Under the pieces are notes generated by a model, which saw nothing but the letters and a program-made list of their open reading frames with translations, did no database searches and had not been told where the DNA came from. Source: Monoplex corrugatus (lineage: Eukaryota > Mollusca > Gastropoda > Littorinimorpha > Ranellidae). Taken from it: 64,000 nt of DNA. Shown piece by piece: positions 1-10,587 of this stretch (its first letter is position 1; every line of letters starts with the position of its first letter). The position numbers were made by a program, and so were the translations under genes. Location of the stretch: NCBI GenBank assembly GCA_030674185.1, contig CM060315.1, positions 94,148,058-94,212,057 on the forward strand. The letters are read 5' to 3'.

Positions 1-110
1 GTAGACAGAAAAAAAGGAAGATGGACTGAGGATATTGCGGAGCAGAGAAACCACTCGCATTGACCCAGGCTTTGGCACACAGCTGGCAGAGCCAGAGTAA
101 TCTGGTGGTT
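1..110 (+). mobile_element. LINE C-terminal coding fragment
   Basis: A short degraded piece of a non-LTR retrotransposon C-terminal region. One frame gives KKGRWTEDIAEQRNHSH and a stop, and a second frame continues downstream. This resembles the GRQKKRW-E-DI segment seen near the C-terminus of many endonuclease/reverse-transcriptase elements. A frameshift in the A-run near position 10 is likely. It is cut by the window edge and borders the TTAA-ended MITE block on its right. Family assignment is by eye only. Confidence 0.4.
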
Positions 111-115
111 TTTTT

Positions 116-875
116 TTAACCCTTTGACTCCTGCACCCTGTCCACCAGTTTCCTGCATTGTCAGACATGCTAGCAAAACAAAAACTTAACCCTTTGACTC
201 CCTCACCCTTTCCACCAGCTTCCTGCAGGAAGTTGGTGGAAAGGGTGAGGGAGTCAAAGGGTTATGTTTTTGTAGTTGGTGGATAAGGTGCAGGAGTTAA
301 AGGGTTAATGTGGCACACCAGTGACTCTTCTTGGAGTTCACCCATTGACTGTGCACCCTGTCCACCAGCATCCTGCATTGCAAACCACGCTAGAAAAAGC
401 AAGAAATTAACCCCTTTGATTCCCTCACCCTATCCACCAGCTTCTTGCAGAAAGCTGGTGGAAAGGATGCAGCAGTCAAAGGGTTAAATTTTTGTAGTTG
501 GGGAATAGGGTGCTGGAGTCAAAGGGTTAAATTTTTGTAGTTGGGGGATAGGGTGCTGGAGTCAAAGGGTTGAGTTTTTGCAGTTGGGGAATAGGGTGCT
601 GGAGTCAAAAGGGTTAAATTTTTGTAGTTGGGGGATAGGGTGCTGGAGTCAAAGGGTTGAGTTTTTGCAGTTGGGGGATAGGGTGCTGGAATCAAAGGGT
701 TAAGTTTTTGTAGTTGGGGGATAGGGTGCTGGAGTCAGAGGGTTACATTTTTGTAGTTGGGGGATAGGGTGCTGGAGTCAAAGGGTTAAGTTTTTGCAGT
801 TGGGGGATAGGGTGCTGGAGTCAAAGGGTTAAGTTTTTGCAGTTGGGGGATAGGGTGCTGGAGTCAAAGGGTTAA
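116..875. mobile_element. piggyBac-like MITE, internally amplified
   Basis: The block begins TTAACCCTTTGACTCC and ends GAGTCAAAGGGTTAA, i.e. a TTAA border followed by an inverted CCCTTTGACTCC end. TTAA targets and CCYTTT-like ends are characteristic of the piggyBac superfamily. Inside, positions about 188-262 form a near-perfect hairpin (arms ending in CCACCAGCTTCCTGCA). From about 480 to 873 a 43-bp unit (GGGTTAAATTTTTGTAGTTG then GGGGATAGGGTGCTGGAGTC) is tandemly repeated about nine times. No coding capacity. Relatives lie near 7.7, 25.1, 32.9 and 36.2 kb. Confidence 0.65.
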
Positions 876-1007
876 AGCAGAAGTGAAGGAAGAAGAAGGA
901 GGAGGAGGTAAGTTGATTAATAAAATATGGAGTAAGAGCACAGCCCTGTGGTTGTTACAGGGAACAAGATGCCACAACAGGAGGCGCTACAGCCACCACA
1001 CAATCAG
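876..1007 (+). other. unique islet with two possible tiny exons
   Basis: This 130-bp unique sequence lies between two tandem arrays. Two short stretches could be exons of the gene downstream: 881-907 ending at a strong donor (GTAAGT), and 961-1007 after GTGGTTGTTACAG and before GTTGGTAC. Their phases join (G + GG) to read VKEEEGGGNKMPQQEALQPP and a few more residues, ending in phase 0, which fits the exon at 4055. Against it: the intron would be only 53 nt, the first acceptor lacks a pyrimidine tract, and the peptide is low complexity. Confidence 0.2.
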
Positions 1008-2178
1008 GTTGGTACAGAAATATACTGCACCACACTTGTTAGGGATCTGTTGTTAAACACAGCTTTACAGAAATATACTGCACCACACTTGTTAGGGATC
1101 TGTTGTTAAACACAATCAGGTTGGTACAGAAATATACTGCACCACACTTGTTAGGGATCTGTTGTTAAACACAGTCAGGTTGGTACAGAAATATACTGCA
1201 CCACACTTGTTAGGGATCTGTTGTTAAACACAGTCAGGTTGGTACAGAAATATACTGCACCACACTTGTTAGGGATCTGTTGTTAAACACAGGTTGGTAC
1301 AGAATATACTGCACCACACTTGTTAGGGATCTGTTGTTAAACACAGTCAGGTTGGTACAGAAATATACTGCACCACACTTGTTAGGGATCTGTTGTTAAA
1401 AGACAATCAGGTTGGTACAGAAATATACTGCACCACACTTGTTAGGGATCTGTCATTAAACACAATCAGGTTGGTACAGAAATATACTGCACCACACTTG
1501 TTAGGGATCTGTTGTTAAACACAGTCAGGTTGGTACAGAAATATACTGCACCACACTTGTTAGGGATCTATTGTTAAACACAGGTTGGTACAGAAATATA
1601 CTGCACCACACTTGTTAGGGATCTGTTGTTAAACACAATCAGGTTGGTACAGAAATATACTGCACCACACTTGTTAGGGATCTGTTGTTAAACACAATCA
1701 GGTTGGTACAGAAATATACTGCACCACACTTGTTAGGGATCTGTTGTTAAACACAGTCAGGTTGGTACAGAAATATACTGCACCACACTTGTTAGGGATC
1801 TGTTGTTAAACACAATCAGATTGGTACAGAAATATACTGCACCACACTTGTTAGGGATCTGTCATTAGACACAGTCACGTTGGTACAGAAATATACTGCA
1901 CCACACTTGTCTGGGATCTGTCATTAGACACAGTCAGGTTGGTACAGAAATATACTGCACCACACTTGTTTGGGATCTGTTAAACACAATCAGGTTGGTA
2001 CAGAAATATACTGCACCACACTTGTTTGGGATCTGCTAAACACAATCAGGTTGGTACAGAAATATACCGCACCACACTTGTTTGGGATCTGTTAAACACA
2101 ATCAGGTTGGTACAGAAATATACTGCACCACTCTTATTTGGGATCTGTTAAACACAATCAGGTTGGTACAGAAATATA
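1008..2178. repeat. 59-bp minisatellite
   Basis: About 20 copies of a 59-bp unit starting GTTGGTACAGAAATATACTG and ending AAACACAATCAG. Copies near the right end lose the GTTGTT part and become about 53-54 bp. The unit boundary coincides with the possible exon end at 1007 (CACAATCAG then GTTGGTAC), so the array may be built on a donor-like junction. Confidence 0.9.
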
Positions 2179-2180
2179 CT

Positions 2181-2541
2181 GTCACGTATTTAATACAACA
2201 AGACAAGACAGGCGCAAATTTTTGGCCAACTGGCCTTTGTCAAGCGTAAGATTACAAACAAACAAACACCAGATACAAAAATTACATGAAAAAGACTGAA
2301 ACTTCCCTGTTGCTTTGTCCAGTTGGAGAAAGGCATTAAATGAAATTGCAGCGTGTTTGTGAGTCAGTTTGAACAAATTCCCAGTTCAGCGTCAACTGCT
2401 GGCAGAACTCAACATAAACGAAAATTAAATACATCGGCCATGCAACCTGCAACAACCACACCACTCTAATCGTAACAATTTTGCAAAGAATTTGAGGACA
2501 AAAGAAATGCAGGCGGACCGCCCACCATCTGTATGAACAAC
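2181..2541. other. unique spacer with a retroelement-like end motif
   Basis: No gene seen. On the minus strand, positions about 2210-2252 read CTTGACAAAGGCCAGTTGGC followed by CAAAAATTTGCG. This has the GGCC-loop-GGCC helix and A-rich flank seen at the ends of some Penelope-like elements, where it belongs to a hammerhead ribozyme. The catalytic CUGAUGA and GAAAC boxes are not intact here, so at most it is a relic. Confidence 0.3.
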
Positions 2542-3461
2542 ATAATAATAATTACAATATTTATATAGCGCAAAATCTTGATAAAATCAAATCTAAGCGC
2601 TGAAGCAGACACACACGCAGGCACGCACGCTCGCACACACACGCACGCACACATACAGACACACACACACACACACACACACACACCACACACACACACA
2701 CGCATGGCTATAAATGGGGAGAAAGAATAAAAGCAATAAAAGCAAGAATAAAAGCAATGGAAAATTATAGAGAGCATAGCATACAATTATATATTATAAC
2801 CATGTGATTCCCTCCGAGCGGAGACAGGCTGCAGAGGGGAGGGTTGAGTGAGGTTAGGATTTTATGCAGGAGAGAAAAGGTGAGTTTTGAGAGCGGACTT
2901 GAAGGAGACAAAAGTAGGTTGCTGACGGACTGAGAGAGGAAGTTTGTTCCAGGAGAGTGGACCAGAAACAGAGAAGGCTCGTGGACCATAGGTATTGAGC
3001 TTAGTGCGTGGAAAGCGAAGAGTCAGAGGATCAGAGGCAGAGCGGAGGGTACGTGAGGGAACATAGATCTCAAGTAGGCTTGACAGGTAATCGGGGGCTG
3101 CGTTATTGAGGCTTTTGTAGCACATGGTGTCTAGTTTGTACTGTATGCGCTTTGATACAGGGAGCCAGTGAAGTTGTGCCAGGAGAGGAGATATGTGGTC
3201 AGCTTTTTTCTTTTTGAGTACAAGGCGTGCAGCATTGTTTTGAATGCGCTGTAGGATGTGAATGGTGGAGGCAGGAAGACCAGACAGGAGTGAATTGCAA
3301 TAGTCAATGCGAGACATTATGAAGGAGAGAACGAGTTTTGCAGTTGTTTCGACAGAGAGATACTTCCTGATCAGCTTTATACGATGGAGATGATAGTAGC
3401 AGGATCTGGCAGTTTGAGAAACAAAGTTGTTCATGGAGAGGGTAGAGTCAATGCAAGATCA
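2542..3461 (-). mobile_element. CR1/L2-group LINE 3' end (copy A)
   Basis: 5'-truncated non-LTR retrotransposon on the minus strand. The coding part (3434 down to 2862, about 190 aa) is the region C-terminal to the reverse-transcriptase palm: NNFVSQTARSCYYHLHRIKL, SRIDYCNSLLSG, QRIQNNAARLV, LHWLPVSKRI, and a C-terminus ending SFKSALKTHLF. All are typical of CR1/L2-type elements. The catalytic YADD region is missing because the copy is truncated at about 3461, just where similarity to the longer copy at 50.7-52.06 kb stops. The 3' UTR contains a CA-rich stretch (2610-2700) and the tail motif ATTTATATAGCGCAAAATCT (plus-strand sense), ending in an AAT run. The open frame is intact over this portion, so the insertion is fairly young. 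Confidence 0.88.
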
Positions 3462-3570
3462 GCGGTGTGAAGGTCTACCACGTAGCACAGACCAGAGTGA
3501 ACAGATGACAGTTTTGATATCTGCTGCAGCGGCTGCCATCAGTCTGTATGGTGCTGACAGGTCAGGTGGA

Positions 3571-4020
3571 TTGGATTGTGGGTGGGTTGTTTGTGGGTTT
3601 ATCTGCTTGGATTGTGGGTGGGTTGTTTGTGGGTTTATCTGCTGGGATTGTGGGTGGATTGTTTGTGGGTTTATCTGCTTGGATTGTGGGTGGGTTGTTT
3701 GTGGGTTTATTTGCTGGGATTGTGGGTGGGTTGTTTGTGGGTTTATCTGCTTGGATTGTGGGTGGGTTGTTTGTGGGTTTATCTGCTGGGATTGTGGGTG
3801 GGTTGTTTGTGGGTTTATCTGCTTGGATTGTGGGTGGATTGTTTGTGGGTTTATCTGCTTGGATTGTGGGTTTATCTGCTTGGATTGTGGGTGGGTTGTT
3901 TGTGGGTTTATCTGCTGGGATTGTGGGTGGATTGTTTGTGGGTTTATCTGCTTGGATTGTGGGTGGATTGTGGGTTTATCTGCTTGGATTGTGGGTGGAT
4001 TGTTTGTGGGTTTATCTGCC
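3571..4020. repeat. 36-bp minisatellite
   Basis: About 12 copies of a 36-bp unit (GGATTGTGGGTGGGTTGTTT then GTGGGTTTATCTGCTT), with one or two shortened copies. Because 36 is a multiple of three, all three plus-strand frames stay open; these are artefacts, not proteins. The array ends about 35 bp upstream of the exon acceptor at 4054. Confidence 0.92.
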
Positions 4021-4054
4021 TGTTTACGTACATACTGTTTTTTCTGATGGCTAG

Positions 4055-4246
4055 GTTGGACTGATGTTGGGTGTGAAACGGATAATGGCCATCATGGCGA
4101 TGGTCTGCCAAATGAGAGAGGGAGTGGGAGAGTTGCTGTACATGAATCCTTTTACCGATGGCTTTGATCTGATGTTCCTGGACAGCGCCTCCACTATGGA
4201 CACCTTCAAGTTCTTTTATGGTTTGATGACCAGGAAAAATTCTGCG
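4055..4246 (+). CDS. internal coding exon, unrecognised host protein
   Basis: A 192-bp exon of exactly 64 codons, phase 0 at both ends. It follows an acceptor with a T-rich tract (CTGTTTTTTCTGATGGCTAG) and ends at GCG|GTACGT. The translation starts VGLMLGVKRIMAIMAMVCQM, continues through ELLYMNPFTDGFDLMFLDSA and ends YGLMTRKNSA. The first half is Met/Ile/Val rich and could be an amphipathic or buried helix; I do not recognise the family. Codon content is varied and non-repetitive, unlike everything around it. The phase-0 end fits the phase-0 start of the exon at 9676. An ATG at 4064 is not taken as a start because the open frame and acceptor lie upstream of it. Further upstream exons must exist, probably outside the window. 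The exon call is well supported by splice sites; the function is unknown. Confidence 0.65.
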
Positions 4247-4620
4247 GTACGTTGTGTTGGTAAAGTTTTCATGTAATATGATATTGTTGGGCGGTTAGCA
4301 CCGTGTATAATTCTCTGATGATTGGGTGGAGCTGATGTTTGTGGAAGCTGTGTCAGTCTCATAAAAAGTTGTAATTCAACGTATGAAAGACAAAGAGTCA
4401 AGTGCGTGTTAAATTTAGCGCGACAGAGCTGAGAACACCTGACTGGCTTTGTCACATATGTGATGTTATTGGCCATTCTCTTGCCATTACACTGGCTTTG
4501 TTTAACATGTTGAATTAATGTCAAGGGCAGTTTCAGGAAAGAAAAAATAAAAATAAGAAAAAGCGCCAGATATATCAACTGAGAGCAACGATACTGAGAA
4601 AAATATGTTTTATACAAGAA
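4247..4620 (+). other. start of intron, unique sequence
   Basis: Intron sequence following the GTACGT donor. It is AT-rich and non-repetitive and I see no further exon in it. The open frame on the opposite strand here has no recognisable features. Confidence 0.5.
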
Positions 4621-6990
4621 AATGAAATAGTAGATATAATAATTATTCACAATGGCAGTGACAATACTGGTAGAAAATAGTAGATATAATAATTATTCAC
4701 AGTGGCAGTGATAGTGCTGGTAGAAAACAGTAGATATAATAATTATTCACAATGGCAGTGACAATACTGGTAGAAAATAGTAGATATAATAATTATTCAC
4801 CGTGGCAGTGACAATACTGGTAGAAAATAGATATAATAATTATTCACAATGGCAGTGACAATACTGGTAGAAAATAGTAGATATAATAATTATTCACATT
4901 GGCAGTGACAATACTGGTAGAAAATACTAGATATAATTATTCACAGTGGCAGTGATAGTGCTGGTAGAAAATAGTAGATATAATAATTATTCACATTGGC
5001 AGTGACAATACTGGTAGAAAATACTAGATATAATTATTCACAGTGGCAGTGATAGTGCTGGTAGAAAATAGTAGATATAATAATTATTCACAGTGGCAGT
5101 GATAATACTGGTAGAAAATAGTAGATATAATAATTATTCACAATGGCAGTGATAGTGCTGGTAGAAAACTAGATATAATAATTATTCACAGTGGCAGTGA
5201 TAATACTGGTAGAAAATAGTAGATATAATAATTATTCACAATGGCAGTGATAATACTGGTAGAAAATAGTAGATATAATAATTATTCACAATGGCAGTGA
5301 TAATACTGGTAGAAAACTAGATATAATAATTATTCACAGTGGCAGTGATAATACTGGTAGAAAACTAGATATAATAATTATTCACAGTGGCAGTGACAAT
5401 ACTGGTAGAAAATAGTAGATATAATAATTATTCACAGTGGCAGTGATAATACTGGTAGAAAATAGTAGATATAATAATTATTCACAGTGGCAGTGATAGT
5501 GCTGGTAGAAAACTAGATATAATAATTATTCACAGTGGCAGTGATAATACTGGTAGAAAATAGTAGATATAATAATTATTCACAGTGGCAGTGATAATAC
5601 TGGTAGAAAACTAGATATAATAATTATTCACAGTGGCAGTGATAGTGCTGGTAGAAAACTAGATATAATAATTATTCACAGTGGCAGTGATAGTGCTGGT
5701 AGAAAACTAGATATAATAATTATTCACAATGGCAGTGATAATACTGGTAGAAAATAGTAGATATAATAATTATTCACAGTGGCAGTGATAATACTGGTAG
5801 AAAATAGTAGATATAATAATTATTCACAGTGGCAGTGATAATACTGGTAGAAAACTAGATATAATAATTATTCACAGTGGCAGTGATAATACTGGTAGAA
5901 AATAGTAGATATAATAATTATTCACAATGGCAGTGATAATACTGGTAGAAAACTAGATATAATAATTATTCACAGTGGCAGTGATAGTGCTGGTAGAAAA
6001 TAGATATAATAATTATTCACAGTGGCAGTGATAATACTGGTAGAAAATAGTAGATATAATAATTATTCACAATGGCAGTGATAGTGCTGGTAGAAAACAG
6101 TAGATATAATAATTATTCACAATGGCAGTGATAATACTGGTAGAAAACTAGATATAATAATTATTCACAGTGGCAGTGATAATACTGGTAGAAAATAGTA
6201 GATATAATAATTATTCACAATGGCAGTGATAGTGCTGGTAGAAAACAGTAGATATAATAATTATTCACAATGGCAGTGATAGTGCTGGTAGAAAACTAGA
6301 TATAATAATTATTCACAGTGGCAGTGATAATACTGGTAGAAAATAGTAGATATAATAATTATTCACAATGGCAGTGATAATACTGGTAGAAAACTAGATA
6401 TAATAATTATTCACAGTGGCAGTGATAATACTGGTAGAAAAACTAGATATAATAATTATTCACAATGGCAGTGATAGTGCTGGTAGAAAATAGTAGATAT
6501 AATAATTATTCACAATGGCAGTGATAGTGCTGGTAGAAAACTAGATATAATAATTATTCACAGTGGCAGTGATAATACTGGTAGAAAACAGTAGATATAA
6601 TAATTATTCACAGTGGCAGTGATAGTGCTGGTAGAAAACTAGATATAATAATTATTCACAATGGCAGTGATAGTGCTGGTAGAAAATAGTAGATATAATA
6701 ATTATTCACAGTGGCAGTGATAGTGCTGGTAGAAAATAGTAGATATAATAATTATTCACAGTGGCAGTGATAATACTGGTAGAAAATAGTAGATATAATA
6801 ATTATTCACAGTGGCAGTGATAATACAGGTAGAAAACTAGATATAATAATTATTCACAGTGGCAGTGATAATACTGGTAGAAAATAGTAGATATAATAAT
6901 TATTCACCGTGGCAGTGATAGTGCTGGTAGGAAATAGTAGATATAATAATTATTCACAGTGGCAGTGACAGTGCTGGTAGCTGTAGATCT
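4621..6990. repeat. 47/50-bp AT-rich minisatellite
   Basis: Roughly 48 copies of AGTAGATATAATAATTATTC ACAGTGGCAGTGATAATACT GGTAGAAAAT. Two alternating unit types exist: a 50-bp form with AAAATAGTAGATAT and a 47-bp form with AAAACTAGATAT. Two further linked variants, GATAATACTGG and GATAGTGCTGG, are interspersed. It lies inside the gene's 5.4-kb intron. Confidence 0.95.
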
Positions 6991-7086
6991 AGCTAGGCCT
7001 CCATTTGTGACAGTTTGTGCTGATTTGTTGCTTGACACAAAAATGTAAATTTGTGAAACAGAAATAAAAGGACAAATCACTTTGCA

Positions 7087-7480
7087 CATAACAGTAGGCA
7101 GTTGTGGTAGGTATTATTAGTTTGTACATAACAGTAGGTAGTTGTGTTAGGTATTATTAGTTTGTACATAACAGTAGGTAGTTGTGTTAGGTATTATTAG
7201 TTTGTACATAACAGTAGGCAGTTGTGTTAGGTATTATTAGTTTGTACATAACAGTAGGCAGTTGTGTTAGGTATTATTAGTTTGTACATAACAGTAGGCA
7301 GTTGTGTTAGGTATTATTAGTTTGTACATAACAGTAGGCAGTTGTGTTAGGTATTATTAGTTTGTACATAACAGTAGGCAGTTGTGTTAGGTATTATTAG
7401 TTTGTACATAACAGTAGGCAGTTGTGTTAGGTATTATTAGTTTGTACATAACAGTAGGCAGTTGTGTTAGGTATTATTAG
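7087..7480. repeat. 40-bp minisatellite
   Basis: About 10 nearly identical copies of a 40-bp unit containing ACATAACAGTAGGCAGTTGT and GTTAGGTATTATTAGTTTGT. Copies differ at one base (AGGCAG or AGGTAG). Very low divergence suggests recent expansion. Confidence 0.95.
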
Positions 7481-7524
7481 TTTTCTCTTCCGATTTGTTT
7501 ACGCATACCTGCAAGTTTGTGTAT

Positions 7525-7525
7525 G

Positions 7526-7608
<83 letters not shown>

Positions 7609-7700
7609 TCTCTCTCTCTCTCTCTGAGTCTGTGTATGTCTCTCTCTCTCTCTCTGAGTCTCTGTGTATGTGTCTCTCTCTCTCTCTCTCTCTGAGTCTC
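7525..7700. repeat. CT/TC microsatellite
   Basis: A long (TC)n run (about 7530-7606) followed by TC blocks separated by GAGTCTGTGTATGTC. Open frames through it (poly-Ser-Leu or Arg-Glu) are artefacts. Confidence 0.95.
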
Positions 7701-7707
7701 TGTGTAT

Positions 7708-7895
7708 GTTTGTGCAGGAAGCTGGTGGATAGGGTGAGGGAGTCAAAGGGTTCAGTTTTTGCTTTGCTAGCATAGTTGACAATGCAGGATGCTGGTGGAT
7801 AGGGTGAGGGAGTCAAAGGGTCAAGTTTTTGCTTTGCTAGCATAGTTGACAATGCAGGATGCTGGTGGACATGGTGTGGGTGTCAAAGGGTTAGG
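7708..7895. mobile_element. piggyBac-like MITE remnants
   Basis: Two and a half tandem copies of GCAGGATGCTGGTGGATAGG then GTGAGGGAGTCAAAGGGTT, separated by TTTTTGCTTTGCTAGCATAG. This is the same family as at 116-875. Only the right-hand orientation is present and the TTAA end is degraded (GGGTTAGG). Confidence 0.55.
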
Positions 7896-8283
7896 TATCT
7901 TTAACGTGTGTATGTGATGATCTCTGTATGTAAACGCACAACAAGGATTCAGGCGTTGGCAGGTGTGCACTTGTGTTGACCTGGGAGATGGACAAAGTGT
8001 CCGGTGTGAACACTAGAGGCTGTCCAGATGTAGAAATCGGATCTTGTGATGGAAAATCTGGTGTGTGGTGTTGATTTTCTGTTGTTTGTTACTTTTGTTA
8101 CGTTTTCTCTGTGGTGGTGATGTGTTGGCCAAGGTCAGGCCACGTCTGGCAGTGAAAGTGGTCGTCTTTACGTCTTGCCGCCTGCCACGGACTTGCTGGT
8201 CAGTGGAGTTGTTGGTTTGTTTTAAAACATGATGGGCCACTCCCATTGATTTGGTGGATGAGTCGACACATACTGGTCTTCAC
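7896..8283 (+). other. intronic unique sequence
   Basis: Non-repetitive sequence inside the first mapped intron. I see no exon with convincing borders and no mobile-element signature. Confidence 0.4.
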
Positions 8284-8880
8284 CTTACTGTGTGGCTCAC
8301 AATGCTGGAGGACAATATACAGCCACCTTACTGTGTGGCTCACAATGCTGGAGGACGATATACAGCCACCTTACTGTGTGGCTCACAATGCTGGAGGATG
8401 ACGTACATCTGTGTGGCTCACAATGCTGGAGGACTATATACAGCCACCTTACTGTGTGGCTCACAATGCTGGAGGACGATATACAGCCACCTTACTGTGT
8501 GGCTCACAATGCTGGAGGATGACGTACAGCCACCTTACTGTGTGGCTCACAATGCTGGAGGACGATATACAGCCACCTTACTGTGTGACTCACAATGCTG
8601 GAGGATGACGTACAGCCACCTTACTGTGTGGCTCACAATGCTGGAGGACGATATACAGCCACCTTACTGTGTGGCTCACAATGCTGGAGGATGACGTACA
8701 GCCACCTTACTGTGTGGCTCACAATGCTGGAGGACACTATACAGCCACCTTACTGTGTGGCTCACAATGCTGGAGGACACTATACAGCCACCTTACTGTG
8801 TGGCTCACAATGCTGGAGGACACTATGCAGCCACCTTACTGTGTGGCTCACAATGCTGGAGGACGATGTACAGCCACCTC
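8284..8880. repeat. 43-bp minisatellite
   Basis: About 14 copies of a 43-bp unit (CTTACTGTGTGGCTCACAAT then GCTGGAGGACGATATACAGC CAC). Variants ACTATA, GATGTA and GACGTA occur at the same position. The frames shift between copies, so the apparent peptides ([11 protein letters not shown]) are not real proteins. Confidence 0.95.
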
Positions 8881-9150
8881 ACCAAGCTATCAACCTTCCA
8901 TTCAGAGAATCTCCGAAGAATCCTACAAATTTTCTGGTCCAGCACCAGCACCAGCACCAGCACCAGCACCACTCAATGCAGTCAACACAGTATGGACATC
9001 ATCATCATGAAAAGACGATGGAGATGGACTGGAAACATCATCCAAGGACAGCAGAACATCACCCAGACTGCCCTTCACTGGACACCTGAAGGAAAACGTA
9101 AGAGAGGAAGACCCAAGAACATGTAGTGATGAACAGCAGAAGACCTTAAC
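8881..9150 (+). mobile_element. LINE C-terminal fragment with internal CACCAG run
   Basis: One frame reads [17 protein letters not shown], then, past a (CACCAG)n expansion at about 8940-8970, [27 protein letters not shown] and a stop at 9124-9126. The FH--NLRRI--I-W and RRRWRW-GH ... [12 protein letters not shown] order matches the C-terminal part of endonuclease/reverse-transcriptase LINEs. The hexanucleotide expansion replaces the variable linker between these motifs. Truncated at both ends and certainly non-functional. Confidence 0.7.
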
Positions 9151-9675
9151 ACTTTCAGCCCTAAGTATTTCTAGACCTCTGATACCCTCAACCCTGAGTA
9201 TTTTTAGAGAAATTCTAGCAAAAATCGGTGTCTCAGAATAAATCCTTCTAATGCTTAAAACTTTGCCAGGAAGAAAGTATAGGGTGTCTGGAATTCGGTA
9301 ATATAAACAGGATGTGGCAGAGGAGAGTAGGTGCCGGTAGGTCACATACTGTACACCAGCACAATACCAGGTCAGGTCAACTGGACATGTCAGGCCGCTC
9401 CAGCGGCCTGCCAGGTACAGAGGTATTAATCGCGCTGGCCGCTGCATCGGCCAGCCGGGTTCAAAGGGTTAAGGCCCTGAAACACGCATGGCGTACTGTG
9501 CAGAAACTGACCCAGAGCAGAGAATCTTCATTGCTGCCCTAGGTATCAGTGTATACTAAAACAGTAAGAGTTTCGAACTCAGGACAACCAGCACAGAGAG
9601 CTTGCAAGTCCGGGCTTGACGTCTGTGTCGGCAAAGTCTGACAGATAACAAAACTGGTCGTACTCCTGTTTTCAG
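9151..9675 (+). other. intron 3' portion, unique
   Basis: Non-repetitive sequence up to the acceptor at 9675. It contains a small GC-rich palindrome at about 9389-9413 (AGGCCGCTCCAGCGGCCT) and a lone GGGTTCAAAGGGTTAAGG resembling the MITE end at about 9458-9475. No exon seen. Confidence 0.4.
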
Positions 9676-9854
9676 TTTTCACGGCCGTTTATCTCGCTGG
9701 AGAGGAACATCCGTGGTGCCAGGTTTCAGTTGGTGCAACAGGCAGCAGAGGGCGCCACCAGCAGCAGCGATCAGACGCAGCTTGTGGAGCTGGGTAAAAT
9801 ACTGGACGTCGACGGCGAAGTTGTCAGTCTGTCAGAGCCCAAGTTTGAAGTTCG
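9676..9854 (+). CDS. internal coding exon, unrecognised host protein
   Basis: A 179-bp exon (59 codons plus 2 nt) between a good acceptor (TACTCCTGTTTTCAG) and a consensus donor (CG|GTGAGT). The frame is open throughout: it starts FSRPFISLERNIRGARFQLV, passes through a Ser/Thr-rich linker (EGATSSSDQTQ) and ends LSEPKFEV plus CG. The trailing CG is completed by the A that opens the exon at 16190, giving Arg. It starts in phase 0, matching the end of the exon at 4246. The mix of charged and hydrophobic residues suggests a folded segment with a helix (ERNIRGARFQLVQQAAE), a flexible loop and then a second helical stretch. No family recognised. Other exons could lie in the 5.4-kb intron upstream, but none is visible. 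Confidence 0.7.
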
Positions 9855-9887
9855 GTGAGTCGTCTTTTGTATGGTTAGCATGGTGTA

Positions 9888-9996
<109 letters not shown>

Positions 9997-10007
9997 GCAA
10001 GGTCACA

Positions 10008-10587
10008 ACAAGATTGAGGCAGCTGAAATGTGGTTTCTGTGAAGAATGTTAAGAGTTCCATGGACAGCAAAGAAAACAAACGAGACAGTCTTGAAAGATG
10101 CAAACATAAAAACAACATTAATGAAGAAGATTAGGAAAAGACAGCAACGTTTAGAAGACAACATTTAGAAGACAACATTTAGAAGACAACATTTAGAAGA
10201 CAACATTTAGAAGACAACATTTAGAAGACAACATTTAGAAGACAACATTTAGAAGACAACATTTAGAAGACAACATTTAGAAGACAACATTTAGAAGACA
10301 ACATTTAGAAGACAACATTTAGAAGACAACATTTAGAAGACAACATTTAGAAGACAACATTTAGAAGACAACATTTAGAAGACAACATTTAGAAGACAAC
10401 ATTTAGAGGACATTTTATGAGGCAAGACAAATTTCAGTACTTAGTCACAACAGACAGGAAAGCATTATTAGACATTTTTGCAGAGTGGATGAGGACTGAA
10501 CGGGTAGGAGATATACTTGTATCGACAAGAGATAGATTTGTATGGAGGGCCATGATTGCCAACACCATACGACAGGGCACATGATGA
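10008..10587 (+). mobile_element. LINE 3' end with internal 14-bp expansion
   Basis: Non-LTR retrotransposon C-terminal region of the same family as the copies at 17.86, 50.19 and 63.78 kb. Readable parts include KIEAAEMWF, RVPWTAKKTNETVL, then after the expansion DRFVWRAMIANTIRQGT and a stop followed by a GAT run. The W of WFL-RR is followed by TGA and several bases are lost, so it is dead. Between RKRQ and GHFMR a 14-bp unit (AACATTTAGAAGAC) is repeated about 18 times (10147-10408). The terminal ~64 bp is itself amplified downstream. Confidence 0.85.
10147..10408. repeat. 14-bp tandem array inside LINE coding region
   Basis: About 18 perfect copies of AACATTTAGAAGAC. In the sister copy at 50.4 kb the equivalent position reads AGACAAGCAACATTTATAGG, so the array arose by local amplification of this codon stretch. 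Perfect identity argues for recent expansion. Confidence 0.95.

Noticed and set aside
3427..4064. Overlapping open frames of 160-206 codons
   Set aside because: They are read-through of the 36-bp array in all three frames; the only real coding signal begins at the acceptor at 4054.
8940..8970. CACCAG repeats considered as a polyglutamine-type coding repeat
   Set aside because: It lies inside a degraded LINE C-terminal fragment, between that element's motifs.
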